A DNA stretch of 64,000 nt from an uncultured Bacteroidia bacterium (GTDB lineage: Bacteria; Bacteroidota; Bacteroidia; Bacteroidales; UBA932), in contig CACYHF010000007.1 of the NCBI GenBank assembly GCA_902774155.1, positions 1 through 64,000 on the forward strand. Reading direction: 5' to 3'. Each line of letters opens with the position of its first letter. Position 1 is the stretch's first letter. The translations under genes and the position numbers were made by a program. Positions 60,131-64,000 of this stretch are shown here, piece after piece. Under the pieces are notes generated by a model. That model had not been told where the DNA came from and did no database searches. It saw only the letters and a list, made by a program, of their open reading frames with translations.

Positions 60131-62080
60131 ATGGCAGATCCTAAATTAATTTCCAAGATTCCGGAAGGACCGCTCAAGGATAAATGGTCCAAGCGTAAAA
60201 GCTCTATCCGGGTGGTTTCTCCCAACAACAAGCGCAAACTGGAAGTGATTGTGGTGGGTACCGGTCTTGGCGGTGCATCGGCCGCTGCATCTCTGGGTGA
60301 GATGGGCTACAACGTCAAGATTTTCTGCATCAGCGACTCCCCCCGTCGTGCACACTCCATCGCTGCACAAGGTGGTATCAACGCTGCCAAGAACTACCAG
60401 AACGACAATGACTCCGTTTCCCGTCTGTTCTTCGACACCGTGAAAGGTGGTGACTACCGCAGCCGCGAAGCCAATGTGTATCGTCTGGCAGAAGTGAGCG
60501 CCGCCATTATTGACCAGTGCGTGGCACAGGGTGTTCCTTTTGCCCGTGAATACGGCGGTTATCTGGCCAACCGTTCTTTCGGTGGTGTGCAGGTGAGCCG
60601 TACGTTCTATGCCCGTGGTCAAACCGGTCAGCAGCTGCTGTTGGGTGCCTATGCTTCCCTGAACAAGGAAATTGCTGCCGGCACCGTGAAGAGCTATCCC
60701 CGTCACGAGATGTTGGATCTGGTGATTATCAACGGGGAAGCCAAGGGTATCATTGCCCGCAATCTGGTAACCGGTGAAATCGAGCGTTTCGGCGCCCACG
60801 CCGTGGTACTGGCCACAGGTGGTTATGGAAATACCTATTTCCTCTCCACCAACGCTATGAATTCCAACGGATCGGCCGCTATGCAGGCATACCGCAAGGG
60901 TGCTTTCTTTGCCAATCCCTGCTTCGCCCAGATCCACCCCACCTGTATCCCTGTTCACGGAGACCAGCAGTGCAAACTCACCCTTATGTCCGAGTCCCTG
61001 CGTAACGACGGCCGTATCTGGGTTCCCAAGAAGATGGAAGACGTGATGAAACTGCGTACCCATCAGATCAAACCTTCCCAGATTCCGGAAGAAGACAGAG
61101 ATTACTATCTGGAGCGCCGTTATCCGGCCTTCGGTAACCTGGTTCCGCGTGACGTGGCTTCCCGCGCCGCCAAGGAGCGTTGCGATGCCGGTTACGGTGT
61201 GAACGAAACCGGCCTGGCCGTGTTCCTGGATTTTGCCGACGCCATCAAGCGTCTGGGTCACCAGAGAGTGGAAGAGCGCTACGGTAACCTCTTCCAGATG
61301 TATGAGAAGATCACTTCTTCTTCCCCTTGGGAGGAACCGATGATGATCTATCCGGCCATTCACTATACCATGGGAGGCTTGTGGGTAGACTATGATCTTC
61401 AGACCACCATCCCCGGCCTGTTCGCCATCGGCGAAGCCAACTTCTCGGACCACGGCGGCAACCGTCTGGGTGCATCGGCCCTGATGCAGGGTCTGGCCGA
61501 CGGTTATTTCATCCTGCCTTACACCATCGGCGATTATCTTTCCCATAAGTTCTCAGAGCCCAAGACGGATACCAACGCCCCTGAATTCGCAGAGGCCGAA
61601 AAGAAGGTGGAAGAGCGCATTGCCAAGATCTTCGCCGTCAAGGGTACGGAAACCGTGGACAGCATCCACAAGAAGCTGGGCCACATCATGTGGGAATATG
61701 TAGGTATGGCCCGCAATGAGGAAGGCCTGAAGAAAGCCATCGTGGAAATTGGTAAGCTGCGGGATGAATTCTGGAAGACGGTGCGTGTTCCCGGTACCAA
61801 CGGAGAATTCAACCAGGAACTGGAAAAAGCCCTGCGTCTGGTAGATTTCTTTGATATCGGTGAACTGATGGCCCGTGATGCTCTTAATCGCCGGGAATCC
61901 TGTGGTGGTCACTTCCGCGAGGAAATGCAGACCGAAGACGGAGAAACCAAGCGCGACGACGAGAACTTTATGTATGTAGCCGCCTGGGAATACAAAGGCG
62001 AGGGCAAGGAACCCGAACTGCATAAGGAAGACCTCGTATACGAGAATATCAAGATTGTCACCCGTAACTATAAAGACTAA
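60131..62080 (+). CDS. frdA: Fumarate reductase / succinate dehydrogenase flavoprotein subunit
   Basis: 649 residues, full length for Bacteroidales. The FAD fold shows '[24 protein letters not shown]'. The flavin-linking His is in '[27 protein letters not shown]'. Active-site regions are '[33 protein letters not shown]', '[13 protein letters not shown]' and '[27 protein letters not shown]' (Arg and His that bind fumarate/succinate). It catalyses the fumarate-succinate interconversion central to anaerobic respiration in Bacteroidales, at the cytoplasmic side of the membrane complex. The Fe-S subunit gene follows after 8 bp. The cytochrome b subunit gene, normally just upstream, is absent. Confidence 0.97.
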   Translation: MADPKLISKIPEGPLKDKWSKRKSSIRVVSPNNKRKLEVIVVGTGLGGASAAASLGEMGYNVKIFCISDSPRRAHSIAAQGGINAAKNYQNDNDSVSRLFFDTVKGGDYRSREANVYRLAEVSAAIIDQCVAQGVPFAREYGGYLANRSFGGVQVSRTFYARGQTGQQLLLGAYASLNKEIAAGTVKSYPRHEMLDLVIINGEAKGIIARNLVTGEIERFGAHAVVLATGGYGNTYFLSTNAMNSNGSAAMQAYRKGAFFANPCFAQIHPTCIPVHGDQQCKLTLMSESLRNDGRIWVPKKMEDVMKLRTHQIKPSQIPEEDRDYYLERRYPAFGNLVPRDVASRAAKERCDAGYGVNETGLAVFLDFADAIKRLGHQRVEERYGNLFQMYEKITSSSPWEEPMMIYPAIHYTMGGLWVDYDLQTTIPGLFAIGEANFSDHGGNRLGASALMQGLADGYFILPYTIGDYLSHKFSEPKTDTNAPEFAEAEKKVEERIAKIFAVKGTETVDSIHKKLGHIMWEYVGMARNEEGLKKAIVEIGKLRDEFWKTVRVPGTNGEFNQELEKALRLVDFFDIGELMARDALNRRESCGGHFREEMQTEDGETKRDDENFMYVAAWEYKGEGKEPELHKEDLVYENIKIVTRNYKD

Positions 62081-62088
62081 TCCCGACT

Positions 62089-62778
62089 ATGGAATATAAT
62101 GTGAAAGTATGGCGTCAGAAGAACGCCAAAGCAAAAGGCCATTTCGAGACCTACCACGTTACGGATGTGGAGGAAGATGCATCGTTCATTGCCTTCGACC
62201 ACGACTGCCGCGAAGGTATCTGCGGTGCGTGCTCCCTGTATGTGGACGGCCGCGCCCACGGTCCGGACGACCAGGTAACCACCTGTCAGCTGTTCATGCG
62301 TCATTTCAAGCCCGGTGCCACCATTACCGTGGAACCCTGGCGCAGCGGCGCTTTCCCGGTGATCAAAGACCTGGTAGTGGATCGTACTGCCTTCGATAAG
62401 ATCATGCAGGCCGGCGGTTTCATCACCGTCCGTGCCGGCAGTGCCCAGGATGGTAACGCTATCCTGATCCCGCACGACGACGCAGAACTGTCTATGGATG
62501 CTGCAGCCTGCGTAGGTTGCGGTGCCTGTGTGGCTACTTGTAAGAATGGATCGGCCATGCTGTTCGTGGCAGCCCGCGTGAGCTCCCTGGCCCTGCTGCC
62601 GCAGGGTAGGCCGGAAGCCGCCCGCCGCGCCCGCGCTATGGTGGCCAAGATGGATGAACTGGGCTTCGGTAACTGTACCAATACCCGCGCCTGCGAGATG
62701 GAGTGCCCGAAGCACGTGACCATCGACCACATCGCCCGCCTGAACCGCGAATACCTGAAAGCCAAATTCAGCGAGTAA
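62089..62778 (+). CDS. frdB: Fumarate reductase / succinate dehydrogenase Fe-S subunit with internal deletion
   Basis: 229 residues. The 2Fe-2S ligands C40, C45, C48 ('[18 protein letters not shown]') and C66 are present. The C-terminal ferredoxin-like domain has '[18 protein letters not shown]' and '[14 protein letters not shown]' for the 4Fe-4S and 3Fe-4S clusters. Between F33 and I34 ('[13 protein letters not shown]') about 20 residues expected in every related protein ('LEMLD.LNE'-type helix plus turn of the beta-grasp fold) are missing, in frame, near nucleotide 62187. The Bacteroides protein is about 250 residues. Loss of this helix should harm folding of the 2Fe-2S domain, so a sequencing or assembly deletion is suspected; a real variant cannot be excluded. 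Confidence 0.93.
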   Translation: MEYNVKVWRQKNAKAKGHFETYHVTDVEEDASFIAFDHDCREGICGACSLYVDGRAHGPDDQVTTCQLFMRHFKPGATITVEPWRSGAFPVIKDLVVDRTAFDKIMQAGGFITVRAGSAQDGNAILIPHDDAELSMDAAACVGCGACVATCKNGSAMLFVAARVSSLALLPQGRPEAARRARAMVAKMDELGFGNCTNTRACEMECPKHVTIDHIARLNREYLKAKFSE

Positions 62779-62800
62779 GCAAGAGCACAATATTAAAACA

Positions 62801-62838
62801 GAATACCCGGAGATTCAGTCTCCGGGTATTCTATTTTT
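62801..62838. terminator. Bidirectional intrinsic terminator
   Basis: A 13-bp stem GAATACCCGGAGA/TCTCCGGGTATTC with a short loop, followed by CTATTTTTT on the plus strand and preceded by AT-rich sequence for the minus strand. It separates the convergent frdB and PorV/PorQ-like genes. Confidence 0.85.
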
Positions 62839-62851
62839 TATGGAATACAGT

Positions 62852-63727
62852 TTAGAAGCTGTAGTTCAGGCTGAATCCCAAGGAATTTCCTAAGACTTTT
62901 GAAGCCGTGATCCAGGTGGCATCCAGCCGGACGCCCCAGTATTGGACACCCAAACCTACGGAAGCATAGGTAGGGATGGCTTTTTGGGCGTCTCCGTAAT
63001 GGAAACCGGCGCGGATAAAGGCAATGTCCTTGAAACCGTATTCGGCCCCGATACCGGCCATTATGGCACCGGCAAAGAGATAATCCACCTCTGCGCTGGC
63101 CTGGAAACCGCCGATATGATAGGCGGCCCCTACTTTTGCCATAGCGGGAAGAGGACTTCCTTTTATTTTACCGCCCAGGTTGGCTACTCCTACAGCTGCC
63201 CGTAAGCCGCCTTTGGAGAAAGTGGCATTGATATCGGCCGCGACAGTACCTTCCTTTATGTTCTCATAATAATTGGCTGAAACATAGCGCAGGGTAACAC
63301 CCACCGCCAGCGGATCGATGATTCGATAAGCGAATCCGGCTCCCAGCGTGAAACTGGAGGGCGTATAAGTACCCAGCGGTTTTCCCACGGCACTTATCAC
63401 ATCGAAGGGCTTTTCCATGCAATATTTGCCTCCCAGGGCCACGGCGAATTTGCCGAAGCGGTAATAACCGCTGGCGTTGATGAGTTTCAGGGCCGATGTA
63501 GAAGGTGCCCAGGACCAGAAATTAGCACCGAAGGCTGCCGTCCGATGCGTCATGGCCGATGTAGCCATATTGTCGTCCAGGGTGAAAGCGCCCTTTTCCA
63601 GGGCGATGCCGGTGCCGCCCATGGCAGCCGTGCGGGCATCGGAGGGAATGTTCAAAAAGGGAACCGCCTGGGCGAAAACACCGGTGCAGATACCCAGAAA
63701 CAGGATAGAGGCAATGATTTTTCTCAT
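62852..63727 (-). CDS. PorV/PorQ-family outer-membrane protein
   Basis: 291 residues with a signal peptide ('IIASILFLGICTGVFAQ'). The mature start 'AVPFLNIPSDARTAAMGGTGIALEKGAF' is the hallmark of the PorV/PorQ family (DARxxxMGGxGxA). A FadL-like barrel follows, ending 'LGNSLGFSLNYSF' with terminal Phe. PorV shuttles cargo from the type IX translocon to the attachment complex and PorQ is part of that complex. At 291 residues it is shorter than PorV (about 380) and nearer to PorQ or generic members. It lies 13 bp downstream of a gene for a type IX C-terminal domain protein, so a PorU-PorV-like pair is possible. Confidence 0.85.
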   Translation of the reverse strand: MRKIIASILFLGICTGVFAQAVPFLNIPSDARTAAMGGTGIALEKGAFTLDDNMATSAMTHRTAAFGANFWSWAPSTSALKLINASGYYRFGKFAVALGGKYCMEKPFDVISAVGKPLGTYTPSSFTLGAGFAYRIIDPLAVGVTLRYVSANYYENIKEGTVAADINATFSKGGLRAAVGVANLGGKIKGSPLPAMAKVGAAYHIGGFQASAEVDYLFAGAIMAGIGAEYGFKDIAFIRAGFHYGDAQKAIPTYASVGLGVQYWGVRLDATWITASKVLGNSLGFSLNYSF

Positions 63728-63740
63728 GATGGTTTCCCTT

Positions 63741-64000
63741 TTAAAGTTTCATGATAGCTGCGCGGTAATTAATGCCATTCCCGTCCACTACCACCGTATA
63801 TAAACCGCTGGCAAGACTGCTCACATTCAGGCGGTAAGGTTGATAAAGACCTGCCTGGATGCTTTCTTCCAGCACCTTGGAACCCGCCTGATTATAGAAC
63901 TGGATCAGGAAGGTTCCATCCTGGGTAGGACGAACGGTCATGTAATCCGTTACCGGGTTGGGATACAAATCTACCGGAAGGGAGGTATTCCGGTTCAATA
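63741..64000 (-). CDS. C-terminal fragment of a type IX secretion (type A sorting domain) protein; 5' end outside window
   Basis: Open frame entering from the right edge, 86 codons visible including the stop. The residues 'VDLYPNPVTDYMTVRPTQDGTFLIQFYNQAGSKVLEE' followed by 'LNVSSLASGLYTVVVDGNG' and 'YRAAIMKL' are the classical C-terminal sorting domain of type IX secreted proteins, which ends in a Lys-Leu-type tail. The gene is immediately upstream of a PorV/PorQ-like gene. In Porphyromonas, porU (which keeps its own such domain) lies just before porV, so this could be the end of a PorU-like sortase or of a cargo protein; the window cannot decide. Confidence 0.82.
   Translation of the reverse strand, partial: LNRNTSLPVDLYPNPVTDYMTVRPTQDGTFLIQFYNQAGSKVLEESIQAGLYQPYRLNVSSLASGLYTVVVDGNGINYRAAIMKL

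Noticed and set aside
1..64000. CRISPR array, tRNA, rRNA or tmRNA
   Set aside because: No regularly spaced direct repeats, cloverleaf-like segments with CCA-type ends, or rRNA landmarks were noticed on either strand.

Overview
The window looks like chromosomal DNA of a fairly GC-rich member of the Bacteroidales. The evidence is Bacteroidota-type promoters (TAnnTTTG at the -7 box), many lipoproteins with a Cys lipobox, DUF5723, DUF1080, DUF5106, NigD-like and PorV/PorQ-type proteins, an S46 dipeptidyl-peptidase, a type IX secretion C-terminal domain, and the conserved Bacteroidota order coaX - outer-membrane protein - TPR - lptC - PpiD-like. No rRNA, tRNA or CRISPR array was seen.

Layout. 1-4.7 kb: a minus-strand DUF5723 barrel, a lipoprotein and a DUF1080 lipoprotein meet a damaged nucleotide pyrophosphatase head to head. 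4.7-16.6 kb: a fused glucosamine-6-P deaminase/PIG-L enzyme, two tandem transglutaminase-thioredoxin lipoproteins, an outer-membrane barrel, a frameshifted EF-G2 and a CPBP protease. 16.6-21.65 kb: an island bounded by two inverted copies of a 130-bp palindromic repeat. It holds rnhB, a lipoprotein, an ECF sigma factor, an unusual membrane-anchored beta-barrel protein and an IS110 transposase with a candidate bridge-RNA region; the IS110 edge lies inside one of the repeats. 21.7-38 kb: S46 peptidase, Mrp, a propeller lipoprotein, YfhO, a glycosyltransferase, a lipoprotein-type peptide deformylase, a hydrolase, mutS and two tandem NSS transporters. 38-48.5 kb: thyA followed by a folA-galM fusion ORF, a DUF5106 thioredoxin lipoprotein, a large HExxH/propeller/barrel protein, a CpXC protein, galK, an endonuclease/phosphatase and ychF. 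48.5-58 kb: a minus-strand envelope and coenzyme A cluster plus mfd. 58.0-58.2 kb: an AT-rich intergenic region with phased DnaA-box-like 9-mers. 58.2-64 kb: ruvB, an Ntn hydrolase and frdAB without an adjacent frdC, then a PorV/PorQ-type protein and the C-terminus of a type IX secretion protein.

Recurrent themes. (1) Many genes carry TAnnTTTG only 4-6 nt before the start codon, implying leaderless or nearly leaderless mRNAs. (2) The heptamer GGCCGAT/ATCGGCC is strongly over-represented on both strands and in several reading frames. (3) Several conserved genes (EF-G2, frdB, the pyrophosphatase, the DUF1080 tail) look as if short internal pieces have been lost, either in the organism or in the assembly. 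(4) Short dispersed repeats sit at gene 3' ends and, in one case, inside a coding sequence. Protein identities come from my recognition of motifs and family sequences, not from database searches.
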